From Bryoerythrophyllum caledonicum (Eukaryota; Streptophyta; Bryopsida; Pottiales; Pottiaceae): DNA of 64,000 bases. The notes under the pieces are model-generated. The model saw nothing but the letters and a program-made list of their open reading frames with translations, was not told where the DNA came from and made no database searches. The stretch lies in contig OZ020516.1 in assembly GCA_963971425.1 (NCBI GenBank), forward strand, positions 33,654,199-33,718,198, given 5' to 3'. Below, one piece after another: positions 10,797 through 23,504 of this stretch (positions are counted from its first letter, which is position 1; the number at the start of each line of letters is the position of its first letter). A program made the translations under genes and the position numbers.

Positions 10797-13151
10797 ATGG
10801 CAGCTGTGCACTCGCTCAGCTCGCGCACTCTGGCGCTCGCTTCCAGCTGCAATGGAGTGAATTCATGGAAGACGAAGGGCGGCGAGAGCGCGGGAGCAGC
10901 TTTGAGAAGATCATTCCAGGGGTTGAAGGCTGAGGGGGTGCACAGGATGGAGTTCGGCCCGAGGAGGGGGCGAGGTGGGGTGTGTGCTGCGGGGGTGCCG
11001 ACGTTGGAGAAGGAGAGGAAGGGTTTGCCGGAGGGGTACATGGAGCAGATGCAGGAGTTTCTAAGTAAGGACCTGGTGCACTTGTTCGATGAGCAGGGGA
11101 TTGACAAGACAATGTATGATGAGAAGGTGGAGTTTCGGGACCCGATCACGAACTACGACACGCTCGATGGGTATCTGTTCAACATCGGGATGCTGCGCGT
11201 GCTCTTCCACCCCATTTTCGAGCTGCATAGTGTGAAGCAGGTCGGTTTTCTTTCATTTCTTTCCTCGTCAAAAATCCAATCGACAATCCTTGTATTGCTT
11301 CACACTTGGTTAAAATGGCCACTTGCTAAATTGACCTAAAAATCCGCAACATATTTGAGTATCACGTTACATGTTTTTTTCCAGACAGCGTCGTACGAGA
11401 TTACAACGAGGTGGACAATGACGATGAACTTCTGGCTCGTGCCGTGGAAGCCTCAATTGATGTTCACCGGGGTGTCAATCATGCGTGTTAATCCAGAAAC
11501 TGGCAAGTTTTGTGCGCATATAGTAAGTATCAGCTTCTTCCTATGGTTTTAGGCCGGTGTCTCTGGCTTTTGTATACGTAACACCACATACTCATACCTC
11601 ATCCGAGCAGTTCAATATGCATATAATCATGGCTGTTGTCTTGAGGTCCAAGATCTAATTTATGTGTTAGCGCATGCTCGTCTGTTGTATAAACGTGGCA
11701 ATATTCGGTTTCATGGATTAGATATTCGACTTTTGACCATTTTTAGGTCTCTCACTTCCAAGTCATCTATCTCATGAGGTTCTTGTGCTTCACGTCAGCT
11801 TCTAACGATAGCATTCTGTGCATTGAATGTTGTGCAGGATCTCTGGGACTCGATTCAAAATAACGATTACTTCTCCGTGGAGGGTGCGAAGGATGTCATT
11901 AGACAGGTTCGCAACACAACTCTCACATCGACCATGTGAGATATCAATTCTTTGTTACTCATTCTTTTGGTGGTGAGGGGAGATTGAATGTCGGAGAAGA
12001 TTAAGAACCATCACTTCTAATATTGTTCAAGTTTTTTGCATTCGGATTCTTTTGTTCTCCTTCTGTTTCCTAACCGTTCCAAGACTCTATGTATCGCCTT
12101 TTCTTTCTCTGTCAATAAGGCATTTCCTTGAACTTTCCTTCGCCCTTTTTCTGTGCCCATCTTCAATGCAGACTTCAGAGGGAAACACCACTTGATGCTT
12201 CTGTTGTGATGCGTAGATGCAATACTTCAGGCAACCAGACTTAGAAACGCCCAAGTACAGGGTTCTCAAGAGAAGAGCTGATTACCAAGTGAGTTCAGTA
12301 GCTTTACTTCCGTTTTCTAACTTAGCATCAGGCTTCGCATACTTTACATGTGATAATGTTCAATAGGATTGTTTACTACTTCGCTTACTCTGATGTTGAT
12401 TGTGGGTATAGGTGCGTGAGTATGAACCATTCATTGTGGCGGAGACTGATTGCGACGGTATGGCCGGCTCGAAAGGGTTTAACACAGTTGCTGGGTACGT
12501 CTATAGCTACTTTTCTGTAACCCATTTATGTGAACATCTGCTTTCAAGCCGGGTGAGAAGGGGCTAAAATCTGTGTACTTGTGGCAGGTATATATTTGGT
12601 AAGAACGAGAAGGGTCAAAAGATTAAGATGACCACTCCTGTTTACACAGAAACCAGCAGTGAGCCATCAGCGTCAGGAGCAAAAATCCAGATCGTCTTGC
12701 CTGCGAGCTTCAAATTATCCGAGTGAGTCCTCATGACCTCACCCGAAAAATCTTAAGGATTATCTCAAATCCGACGTTATTTATTGTGGTATACTTTCCT
12801 CGTACAGGTTGCCTGCCCCTGAGGCAGAGAATGTGACGATTCAACAAGTCGAGAAGAGAATTGCGGCCGCTATCCGTTTCAACGGCAGGCCAACGCCAGA
12901 AGTTGTGGAAGAGAAACGAAAGATCCTTGAACAAGTGCTGAAAAAGGACGGGCTCAAAATGAAGGGAACATTTGGGTTGGCACGATATAATGATCCGGGA
13001 CGAACTTGGCCCATTTTCATGGTACAAATGCCTCACCCTAAACCCCTCTTTTCTTCATCTCCTTTTGTATTCACCACTCTGACGACCTGGTCCATTATCT
13101 CGACAGAAAAACGAAGTACTCGCGTGGCTGGAGGACTTTCACCTCGACTAG
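10797..13151 (+). CDS. DUF2358 + SOUL haem-binding protein (plastid-type)
   Basis: CDS join(10797..11240,11385..11522,11838..11906,12217..12288,12412..12494,12588..12722,12808..13021,13107..13151), 399 aa, all GT-AG and in phase. The N-terminal ~65 residues are Ser/Ala/Arg-rich and look like a chloroplast transit peptide. Residues about 75-215 match DUF2358 (motifs DPITNYDTL, WTMTMNFWLVPW, PETGKF, DLWDSIQN). Residues about 220-399 are a SOUL domain (YRVLKRR, VREYEPFIVAET, YIFGKNEKGQKIKMTTPV, GTFGLARYNDP). This two-domain order is that of the Arabidopsis At5g20140 type, where SOUL domains bind haem or related tetrapyrroles. The role here is inferred as plastid tetrapyrrole binding. The ATG at 10797 is the first in frame. 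Confidence 0.92.
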
Positions 13152-13718
13152 ATGTTTAGCACCAGTAGAGTACCAACTGTAAATTTGTCTGGATCCCTAT
13201 CTCGGGAGCCTGTTACTGAGCGTCGTCTCACATTTTTATGTAAAATATACATGAAGCCAAATTGTCTTTGTCTTCTTGTGGTGTGTTTTGTCCATTCTCG
13301 TCGGCGCCTCTTTCTGGAAATGCGTTTTCTAATTCGTGACAAAGATTTGTGCGCGCTATTTCGAGCCGTGCACCCGACATCCGAGGGTCGCACCCTTTAC
13401 TGTTTGCGACCCCGACCTAGAGGCAAAGCACTGTAGCAACGGATGCCGAGAATCGAGCAGGGAAGCCGGGGAGCAGCCAGGGCCTGTTTCCGAGCCCCAT
13501 GAGGCGTGGGGCCAGCCCCGCTGAGGCGCAGCGCATCGTCGACTTGTCATGGTTGGGCCTGCGACGAAGTGTATCGTATACCTCTCACCCACAAGTGCTG
13601 GTTCAGTGCGCTCGTGGTATAAATTGGTACAAGGAGTTGAGGTTGCAGTGTCCTGTGTTTCTGGGAATGAAGGATTTCTAGAGCGGGGTGGGTTTGTGGG
13701 TTGCAGGGGGAGCGCAGC

Positions 13719-14669
13719 ATGTCGGGGAGCTTGGAGAAACGGGGTCTGACGGCGGAGTGGTTGAAGCAGCACCATGAGCTTTACGCAGCTGCCACGAACC
13801 ACAGCTTCATTCAGAGCATCCGCGATGGCACCATCGACGTCAACAATTTCAAGCGCTGGATGGTGCGTCTCATGTAAGTCCTTCAAATCTGTGTTCGAAG
13901 TTCTGCTGATACTAACATTCGTTTTGCTGCTACGTGTTCAGGAACAAGACTACCACTTCGTACGAGAGCTGGTTCGCTTCGTGGCGAGTGTGCTGCTGAA
14001 GGTGCCCAGAAACGCACCGGAACACGACGTGGACGTCATTCTGAGTGGACTCACCGCTCTCGAAAGCGAAATCACGTGGTTCCGCAAAGAGGCCAACTTC
14101 TGGCAAATCTTCCTGGAGAGAGTCACTCTTCTGGACCCAAACATAGATTATTGCAAGTAAGATACAGCAAGTCAATTGATGAATCTGTTAGAGTTTCTTC
14201 TTTCTACCCTAAATGTTTTTGGATTTCCAGATTTCTGAAGGAATTGGAGGGAGAGGACACACCCTACGCCGTTGCAGTCACTGCCTTCTGGTTGATTGAG
14301 CTGGTGTACTGCGCCAGCTTCATGTCTTGCCTGGAAACCGGTGCACAAACGCCCTTCGAGCTTATGAGCACTGTTAAGAGATGGGGTAGCCCGGAGTTTC
14401 ACCAGTACACACTCAGCTTGAAGAAACTTGCTGATAAAGCACTCGAGAACGCTTCCGAGGCCGAACAGAAACAAGCTCACGAGGTGAAGTTAGGCTTCTT
14501 GCCTCCACTACCTTAATTGTTCATTTCAAACCTAAACCTAGAATTTTCTCAGCGTAACGTCATTTGCAGCTGCTGACTTCGGTTGGAACTGTTTGATCAC
14601 CAGATTTTCGTGCGTGTTTTGGAGCTGGAGCTGAAATTTTGGGACATGGCTGGTTTCGTACTAGGTTGA
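13719..14669 (+). CDS. TENA/THI-4 family protein (TENA_E-like)
   Basis: CDS join(13719..13862,13942..14156,14231..14483,14604..14669), 225 aa, in phase throughout; the short last exon ends FWDMAGFVLG. The family is an all-helical haem-oxygenase-like fold acting in thiamine salvage: TenA_E proteins hydrolyse aminopyrimidine breakdown products such as formyl-amino-HMP, typically in the cytosol. Visible family features are the N-terminal WLKQHHELYAAATNHSF helix, DYHFVRELVRF, the central AFWLIELVYCASF block, and a C-terminal Glu-rich helix before FWDMA, where TenA proteins carry a catalytic Glu. Length is normal for the single-domain form (no HAD phosphatase fusion as in TH2). The gene starts 570 bp after the SOUL gene on the same strand, probably with its own promoter. 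The first donor is GTGCGT, slightly weak. Confidence 0.9.
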
Positions 14670-15377
14670 AAGAAGTGCAGCTATGTCGCAAAGTAGCAGG
14701 GCCTTTACTTACTGGCATATATTATATAACCGTAGGAAGAAATATGAACACTACAATTATGTAGAAGGTGAAAATAGATTTCATTCCGTTACTCTGCTGC
14801 TCATCTTTGTTGGGATCTCCGTTCAGAATGAAGAGCTGCAGCTTGCCTGTGATGTAAGTTTTATTAATTGTTCTATCCTACATACCCTATTCCCTTCTGC
14901 TAAGAATGTTTTGGTGCTTGCTCTTTTCTGATCTGATCTCGATTTTCCCAGTTCATTAGAAGGGACAGTATGCATGATCGCTAACACAAAAAAAACAATC
15001 CACGTTTCAGAGTGAAAGTGTACACTGGTAACTTAATTAAAAAAGTTGAAAGGCCCCGGAAGATCTGCTTTCCTTAATACCAACCAATCGCCAACCTGCT
15101 GACTATAATACAGGTCCAATTTTGCAACCTTGCTCACCTCAATTGAACTCACCAACGTCACCCTAAAGCTCAATCTGTACACGAAGTGTGGCCGAACAGG
15201 TCCATGATCAAGCTCAACGACATGATCATTTCCGAAGCCTTGACTACTCACTACTCCTCAGAATCATCTCCACAAGGGAATTTTTATCACTTCTCAACAC
15301 ACCTACTCAGGTCATGAATTTTCTACCAGCTGCCTCAAGCAAAATGTAGCTTCAATTTCCGGTGCGAACTCCTCTTA
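14670..15377. other. Convergent intergenic region
   Basis: AT-rich space between the 3' ends of the TENA gene and the minus-strand C2-GRAM gene. It holds the presumed 3' UTRs; no other ORF or repeat is recognised. Confidence 0.5.
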
Positions 15378-18300
15378 TCATCTCCTCTTCTCATCCTTTG
15401 CCGGGGAATGATGCTGTGGTTGGATTTCCTCCACAATAATCTCTATGAGACTCCTGAACTGGCTCGTCATGTGCTCATAAATGTTCTTCGTCATCTTCCG
15501 TTGATCCAACTCAGTCGCCTTGCGCCATGCCACCCCAACGAAGGCCTTGTATTGCGTGGTGACCGGTTGCACAGACAGAGTCTCAAGCTCGATGCGAGTT
15601 TGTATCTGCAAAGCCAACATTAGACCTCTTCGCAAAGTCTAGGACAAACGGACAAATGCAAGAGTTGGGAATACGTACTTGAAAATGATCACCGAATGGC
15701 ACATCGTGAAGTGTGAGGATCTCGTTGATGGTCAGCTTGTTTGAATCGGCGGAATCTAACTTCTGCTGAATGCACGAGATTTTGCTCCCGAATTGGGTGA
15801 TGAGACGATTCAATCTGTAGCTACAATGACGCCGTTTAACACCGCTCTTTCCATCCACAACCTCCCACGGCGACGTCTCGTAGTTCGACAGACCAAGCTT
15901 CTCAGTCACCGACTGTTCCTTTCGGTCATCTGTAAAGTATGCGTGCACAGCATCAACCTGCCACACAATTGTAGGAACGTGAAGATCAGCATCCTCAGCG
16001 AGTGATCAGCCAGAAAACTCTGCACGGCACAACAAATCTCGAAGAAGAGTATACAAGTAGGATCCAAGGGTTGGTCTGATGGAGACTCGTCTGATAGTGA
16101 ACTCGTTCACACAACTATCTGAAGGTTATAGACAGATTTGGATCAGGATAAGTTTCGCACCGTGACAGGAATTTCCATGCGAAACACATCCGACATGGGG
16201 GCTTCCTCTATCCCCAGGAAAGGCTGACTGTCGTCTGCTTGGCGTTCAGCAACGGAGTATTTCATGTCTCCAGCTTCAACGCTCGCTATGATATCCATCT
16301 TCTGTTCGAAACTCAAGTTTCTGTTCTTCCACAACGCAACAATAGCCCTGGAATGCAACGTTGAAAACATACCAAATCAGACCACTACCCTTTCATCTGT
16401 TGCACTAGAGTTTCCAACGCGAAAGCGCACAGCACGCAGCAGACGAGAGGAAGTCAGTATGCATCAGAAAATCAAGATGGATACAGATTAGACATACCTG
16501 AAAGCAGTCCCGGAGCGCACAAATGAGAGGAACTGGAACTTGAGGCGGCCCTTTCCGTCCACGCCCCGCGCGCCATGGCGGGCATCAAAGCCACGGCCTT
16601 TCCGCAAGAAAACGACTATGGAGGGATTGATGGACTGGGCCGTTTCCTTGATCTCTTCGATCTCCTCCCAAAGAAGGGTGAACTTCGTTTTATGACCGAA
16701 CAAATTGGAGTAGAATCCCAAGAGGCGCGGCGACAGGAACAGACGGCCCTGTTGCAGAAGAGAAATGACGATATCACTTCATGATCGAGGTGGCATTTGG
16801 ACTGGTGAGGTGCAACAGAACCAAAAGATGATGTGTTCATTCAATGTTGGAACAGAAATCGAACCTGAATTGGTATCTTCCTCTTGATTGCGCAAGCAAA
16901 GTCGTTGATCAGAAACTCCTCAGCAGGTAACGAGAAAAGCTTCTGAAACGAACTGTTTTTCTGTGTGGAACGCTTCCTCACCTGCACAAACCATTAATGA
17001 TATATGAAAAAACAAAAACTATGACCGAAGATGCTGGAAAAACTTCGGCACTGTACATTACCTTGAGACCAGCTTCTCGTTCAACACGTTCCAAATACTC
17101 AGGCATAGCCTCGGTATCTCGGGTGTGCGTGAGAAAGACACGCAAGTGCAGCTTTGATCCATTCGCCCGAGCACTCTTCCCATCCAATGGGAGCCAGAAG
17201 TCCGCCAATTGTCCTGGGCTTTGCTTCAAGAAGTTAACCTCAGCACGGCCAAGTGACTCCGCCTCCGAGAATGGACCGTCGAAGTCAAAGACCTCAACCT
17301 CCATAGTTGAAGGTGGGTCGTCAAACGCGTTGAACTCAAAGATCTCTGCAGAAAAGTCAGCTTAGTACGAGGCTTCCATCCTCCGCAACACAAAAGGGAC
17401 TTAGTTGCGGATGCTCACCTCGCCAAGTTGGGTTTGTGGTCCGCGATTTTACCGAACTTGTTCGGTTCTTCCCATTGCATTTAAACACCACATATGGGCT
17501 GGGAGAACCAGCATCAGGGAGCGCTATATTCTCTCCTTCCACCAGTGAGACTGTCGTTAACCAACCATCCCCCTGAGCCTTCACTCCATGATCCCCAGCT
17601 GCAAAATCAAAGGAAGCTTCAGACCTTCGAGGAGTGCAAAACATTATTTTCAGTTCCCAACCATCGATGAGTGACGGGTTTGATTCATTAACATTCAGAA
17701 CATGAGTAACGATACTTACATTGCCAGTAGCGGGCTCGAACGAAATTGTAGACCATGATGGCGACACGTTCGACTTGAACTACTACAATCGCCGAAGTGA
17801 GGAGTTCCATTAACGAGTCGGGGAATTGAATGATCCAGAACTCAAGTCCGGAGTTTCTTTTTGAAGGAGCGAAAAAAATGTGCACCAGAATGACGGCCAG
17901 TGATAAAAGCGCGAAAAGCACATGCCATTTCCTGAAGTAGTCCCAAGCGATTTCCCAGTCGCTGATGAGTTTCTCGTCCACGTCTCCGGGGGCCGAACCT
18001 GACCTCGGCGAGTCTTTCTCCGACAGAGGGGTCGCGAACCTCGCCAGAACCTGGGCATCCAAGGAAACGGTGTAAAATTTAAGCACCGCAATCCGATTCG
18101 ATCATCAACACATGCAACGTGAATTCGTATGGACAGTGAAAAGAGAGATTCGTCAACTAACAAATACAGTGATGGACTTTATTAGCAGCAACGGTGATGC
18201 GCGAGTATCAACTTACCTCTTGGTAAACGCAAAAATTATCTTTTATTCCATTTCGCGCACCGGATTCAATCATCCCCTTCATCATCGTACTGTGAAGGAA

Positions 18301-19774
18301 GTTCAACCTCCAAGATGCTTGGACTTGACAGCATTTTTCTCCGCTTGGTAAGTCTGGTAGGGCAATGATAGCTACCTGCAGGCATTTTCAGTGATTGGTT
18401 TATCCTTCAAGCAACAACTAAAACATTACAAACCATCTTTCAAGAGCACGACCATGGAACCCTAAATGATCTACAGATAAACAACTTGTGCAATTTCTGT
18501 GCCGGTGAGTGAATATGGAATTATACAGTCACGAATGCAGCTATAAGATGAGGAAATTTATATTGGACACATTCTCTCGAGCAATGTGGCCTTTTGAGGC
18601 GGGGAATGGTGAGCACTACCTGCATTTCAACCACGAAATTGGCTCCGTAAGGCGCATCCGGCGTGGAGCTCGTAACATGAACGCAGAATCCTTTATCATC
18701 GGCGCGAACGTAGCTTTGAGTCTCGAACGACTTGACTGATTTGATCAGCTTCGTCGCAGCTCGCTGCGAGGAGACGGATCTCTTGATGGGCTCGTTTCCC
18801 ACTTTCTTCCACGGCTCTTCCCTGTACTCCGTCGTCTTCTGAATCTGCAGCAGCTCTTGCACAAATTCTGACCCCGGCTTGAATACGATGGCGTTCATCG
18901 CCTTGGCACTCACGGCGTACTTCTGGTCCATGATCAATCCACTCGCAAACGGCGGAGGAAAGTCCTCCGAGGATGAACCCACGCTCTTGCCGTCGTCGTG
19001 GAAGAACGAGAGCGGCAACAAATCGTCATCCTCACCACACGAGCTCACGTCGCTTGGGAGGCTGTCGTCATGACTTCGGAATGAATCCAACTCGGAAGAC
19101 CTGCATATGGGTTCAAGTAAGTAAACACCACCTACATACATCTAAAGAGACTTCAGATGAAGAATCAAGACCTCGTTGAATAAGAAGGTGAATCGCTCCC
19201 TCCCTGCCTGCCACTTCCACGCTTCTTCAGAGCTGAAGAGAGCTTGCTTGCGACTCGTTGCGCATCGCCTTTCCATTTCTTCCTGTGTCGCCTCCGCTCC
19301 TGCTTTTCGAGTTCCTTCTCGAATTCTTGGTTGGGAGTCATATTCTCTACCGTGTTTTGGGGGGGATAGGGCTGGGCCGACATGAGAGACAGAAAGAGAT
19401 CAACTCACATAATCCACAACTTACACAATCTAAATAAAAGGAGTTTCCTATCGAATCACTGAGCGGCTCAATCACGCTTACTCATGCAATGTCATCGACA
19501 TTTCTTAAACACAGCTGATGTGAATTTCTAACCAACCGACCAGAATATTCCAAATCAAACGCTGAAGACATACCATCATACTTGGCGACACTGGAACGTC
19601 GATAAGGTTTATAGAGTCGATTGAGCTGTCACTGCTCATGGAGTCGGTGCGCATGAGAGAATGCCTCACGCTTTCTCCTGGAGCACTTGAAACCGACACT
19701 CCGTTCTCCATGACAGTCTCCATGGCTGGAGAGGTTTCACTCGCTGCAAAGCTAGAAAGGTCCCTTCTCAGGAG
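15378..19774 (-). CDS. C2-GRAM-VASt domain protein
   Basis: CDS complement join of 12 exons: 15378..15605, 15679..15957, 16161..16347, 16498..16748, 16865..16981, 17062..17345, 17419..17598, 17720..18050, 18217..18375, 18620..19100, 19172..19371, 19574..19774; 966 codons, all joins in frame. The first ATG is at 19723 (948 aa), but the frame is open to an acceptor-like TTTTCAG at 19775, so an upstream exon is possible. Order: Ser-rich/basic N-terminus; first VASt domain (~190-345, FLHSTMMKGMIE); hydrophobic segment (~390-430); C2 domain (~465-610, NPTWREIFEFNAFDDPPS); GRAM domain (~625-735, GRLFLSPRLLGFYSNLFGHK); second VASt (~775-950). Family members of the At1g03370 type also start with a C2 domain; none is visible here. 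GRAM/VASt proteins bind phosphoinositides and sterols at membrane contact sites, so a lipid-transfer or contact-site role is inferred. Confidence 0.9.
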
Positions 19775-21500
19775 CTGAAAAGATCACATCGAGAGGTGAG
19801 ATGATGCAAGATCCCCACCCCAAGTTGCTTCTCAGATAAGTAACAAAGCAAACGCTGAGAAATCAATCCACGTTCCTGGAGTGCGAGTACAATTGACTCC
19901 AAGCTCGAGAATCATCATTCAACATACAACATAAATTCCAGTAGAATCCATTGAAATCTCCAGCGCCAGTAAACAGATACAACAACCTAAATCCCTTCAA
20001 CATCTATTGTTTCTCCAAACCCAGCCAACCAAACTCAACTAGAATCTTCCATTAAAAAGGTAGATCATGCCCCAAAATTTCAATCTAACATCCGCCCCAA
20101 GCAAAACAGCTATCCTGAGCTTCATTTATGGCCCCCTTGCTAAAACCAAGCACTCCCCTCAAACGCCATCCTTAACACTCAGCCTTTACACTCAAAAAAA
20201 ATCTTCATACGCGCCATTCCGAGCTAAAGTCCAATAAGGGTGTTCCTCAGAAAAAAACATACCAATTAATTTCAACTCTGCAAGTAGACATCACTCGTCT
20301 TCTGAAACAGCCATAACAGAAGCATGTCACTTCACCTTCGACAACAAGACTTTTTACACCCACAGGATGAGAAACGGATTTTCTTCAATAACTCGCACTC
20401 AGAACTCTCTCCTTGACGAGGTTACTAATGAGAAGTCCTCACCTTGCGTTGCCACCCTCGCAAATGTTACAGTGCTATATTCCCAGCCACATCAGCGTCA
20501 CGTCCTCCGGACCCGCAAAAAGGGTCGGAACCGCTACAACTTCGCAACCCGTGGACGCCACTTGGCCCTCAGAGAGCGCCCGATCCAGTGGCACCCAAAC
20601 CCGGGGACTGACCCTATCTCCGTAATGATTGAAGGCGCCCTCAAGACCAGCCACCGGACAAAAGCCAGATGTACCAGATGACTAGATTTCAGTCACTGGC
20701 CTGACAATTCGTGATTCTAACGGCTTAGAAACTGAAACGAGGTCTCCCAGTCATGACATACCGCTGCCAGCTTTGCACAGTTACTTACTGAAATCAACGC
20801 TCGAATGCCGCCTTGCCTACTCAAGAATCTCTGCAGTTCACCCCCGCCTCGCAGAGTCCGGGCTCGTCATCTCCGACGACTTTGCTTTCATGGGCAACAC
20901 AGAAACTAGGACGTGAATCTTCTCAACCAGCTACCCAGATTCGTACACTCAGTTTCACTTCACATAAGCCTGACACTAAACCCCGGAAGAATTTCCTCAC
21001 GAGCAATCACCAATCTAAATACGGTAGACCTCTGCCTGGGCTGCTAGTGCTAGTTCACGGTCTCGCGTCCGGTCATGAGCTGTCGACTTCCAGCGCTTCG
21101 CACAAACTCCGGTGTGTCGGCGTCGACACGCCATCGCGACGTGTGGTGGCGGGTGCGAGAAGTGACGCCTATCACCACGTCAACGCAGCGCGAGGTGCCA
21201 TCGCCAGATCCATGCCCATGCAAAGACGGTTGCGGTAGGTCGTGCGACCGGAGATCGCTCAGTCGCAGCGACCCACCTGGTGCACTCACGACGCGGGAAC
21301 CACTATTCTAAGCTTCTCTTCGCCTTCCGCGGGTGCCTGTCCAACCGGGTCCTTCCACCCGGCCCGCGCTCTGGGGGGCCTGTTACAAGACTGAAACTGG
21401 TGAGGACAAACAGTCATGAATTTTGACTTTAATAGTAAATTTCGAAAGACAAGAACCCTACCTGATTCAAAAGGGGATATTCAAACTTTTTGCAAAGAAA
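19775..21500. other. Presumed 5' region of C2-GRAM gene
   Basis: I looked here on the minus strand for the missing N-terminal C2 exons and found none. The part from about 20.45 to 21.4 kb is more GC-rich and may contain untranslated exons or the promoter. No ORF resembles a known family. Confidence 0.35.
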
Positions 21501-21675
21501 ACTACACCAAACACTGAATATAGTGCGGATTCATTATTGATGTAGATCACCCTCACTAATTTCCATCAGAGCATGCCAAGTTGTGATTGGGTATTTGTTC
21601 TCAAGCAAGTATGTGTCACTCGACAATTGCACGTAAATTTTTAATTAGTGTAGGAGATTACATATAGTCTAGTCT
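21501..21675 (+). repeat. 175-bp repeat unit, copy 1
   Basis: Begins ACTACACCAAACACTGAATA and ends at TAGTCTAGTCT. Copy 2 follows in the same orientation at 21981-22165, and a short relative lies at 60743-60830. The unit carries a palindromic core resembling ACACTAAATATAGTGT. Confidence 0.8.
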
Positions 21676-21693
21676 TCATATTTAGGGAATGGT

Positions 21694-21911
21694 ACACTAA
21701 AGATGATATTTAGTGTTAACCACACAAATTTGTTTAAAAGTACTATAAGTTTTTCCTTTTGATGAATATTTTTACCAACTATGTTAACAATGATCACTCT
21801 CTTTAGATAGTATTGATAGTTATGCCCTCGGTAAAAATCTTCTTTGAAAGTAAAAAGTTATGGCATTACCAAAAACATTAGTGTGGTTACACTAAATATC
21901 ATCTTTAGTGT
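21694..21911. mobile_element. MITE, 218 bp, ACACTAAAGATG termini
   Basis: Arms 21694-21725 and 21881-21911 are inverted copies (ACACTAAAGATGATATTTAG...) differing by one indel. No ORF. It sits between the two direct 175-bp units, whose ends share the ACACTAAA motif, so all three are probably one related family. Confidence 0.75.
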
Positions 21912-21980
21912 AGTTGTTGAATGGCAAACGTATGGATTTGGTTGGTGGTGAGGGATTAGGGGCTCCTGTACAGATTAGCA

Positions 21981-22165
21981 ACTACACTAAACACTAAATA
22001 TAGTGTAGAGGGATTATTGATGTGGATCACCCACACTAATTTCCATTAGAGCATGTGCATGCCAAGTTGTGGTTGGGTATTTGTTCTCAAGCAAGTGTGT
22101 GTCAGTCGACAATTGCACGTAAATTTCAATTAGTGTAGGAGATTACAAATAGTCTAGTCTACACT
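21981..22165 (+). repeat. 175-bp repeat unit, copy 2
   Basis: Direct copy of 21501-21675 with an intact palindrome ACACTAAATATAGTGT near its start, and the shared segment GGGTATTTGTTCTCAAGCAA. Confidence 0.8.
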
Positions 22166-23500
22166 TTTTTCTGTTGTGAGCTTCAGGTTTGGGATTGAAG
22201 TTGATAAGGGTGTGACGTGGGGGAATGGGATTGGGGGGAGTAGAAAAAGTTGTTTCCTGGCAAGGTTTGCGTTGTTTGGTGTGGAAGTGCGTGTCTATCC
22301 GGAGTTATCTGGTGTGACAGGATGAAGTAGAAGTGCTGGCTGAATGGCTGGGGCGTGTCAGCTGCAGCCTTGTACAGGTGGTGCAGGTCATGACTCAAGG
22401 CTCCAGAGTTGTGATTGGAGAAGAATTGTTTATGTGAATGTGGAAGATTTCTCGGCTCTGGAGTTGCCACCGAATAACATTCTTTACACTTTCCTGAAAG
22501 GCCTTCTAGAAGGAGAACAACTCTGGCCTCTCAAATGTTAGTTTGTTCCACCAGTAAGGGCGAAACCCCATGCAGCCAATTTTTTATGTTTTAGGGCAGG
22601 GTGAGCGACACGTGATACCGTGGATTCTAAAGTACCAAGGGAGGCTAATTATTTTCTACCTGTCGTTGTAAAATTGGCCGCTTCGGTGAAGGACCCTGTT
22701 CTCACTGGTGAGAGTGAATTAAAAAAATTAATATTTGAATCGAACAATTTGGCGACGCTTATGGCGTCATAAGTACGGATGTGGCAAATACATCCACACC
22801 CGGATGGCAATATTGGCGACAATATGATCAAACACAGTAATTACACAGGCGAGAAGTAGAATTATAGTGGTGGCTTACCATATCGCTTCTCTTTCCTCTT
22901 CCGGAAGGACTTTGGCAGGCAGAGAGATGCTTTAAAATGACATCTGAACAATCATGGTTAAGTTCTCACAGCAATCACCTGGAGAGTTTTTCATACCGAG
23001 TGGGAATAGTGTTGGATGAATTGACAAAGCGCACCTTTAAACCATGATCCTATGTTTCGATTCAACTTTTGGAAATAGATCGAAGCTACGAGAGTGTATG
23101 AGCAGTCAAAGTACATTGTGCTAAATTTCCAGTAGTTTTGGAGGAATTTCTTTTTGGCCCATGGATTCCAGATTTTCTGAAAATGAAACTGGTGTTCCAG
23201 ATATCCCGATTCCCCATGCAAGTTGGTTGCTAGGCAGAATTAAACAGAAGCACGTAGAATGGAATAGCAAAGAGATATACAGAATGCGTTGAGCTGGCTG
23301 TGACTTTTGCCTCTGCAACCATTCAAGCACAAAGATGTGAATCAGATGCAACAGATTAAGAATTGTTGCACTTAAGACAGCCTTTTACCATATTTAAGAA
23401 GCCACATATGGTTAGAGGGAAACTCTACTGAACGCGCGGCCGCAGACGTTGTCGCAGACAGAGCAAGAGAGCACGATTCGTAGACGCATTGACGCGCATC
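22166..23500. other. No gene recognised
   Basis: No ORF with family resemblance. At 23209-23236 there is a near copy of a segment (CCATGCAAGTTGGTTGCTAG) that recurs at 23885-23904, inside the upstream part of the methyltransferase pseudogene. Confidence 0.4.
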
Positions 23501-23504
23501 AGCG

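Noticed and set aside
20367..21311. Several ORFs of 70-140 codons in the GC-richer region
   Set aside because: Overlapping frames on both strands with no family resemblance; likely chance ORFs in a promoter/UTR region.
22183..22470. 95-codon His/Pro/Ser-rich minus ORF
   Set aside because: Low-complexity composition, no start context or homology visible.
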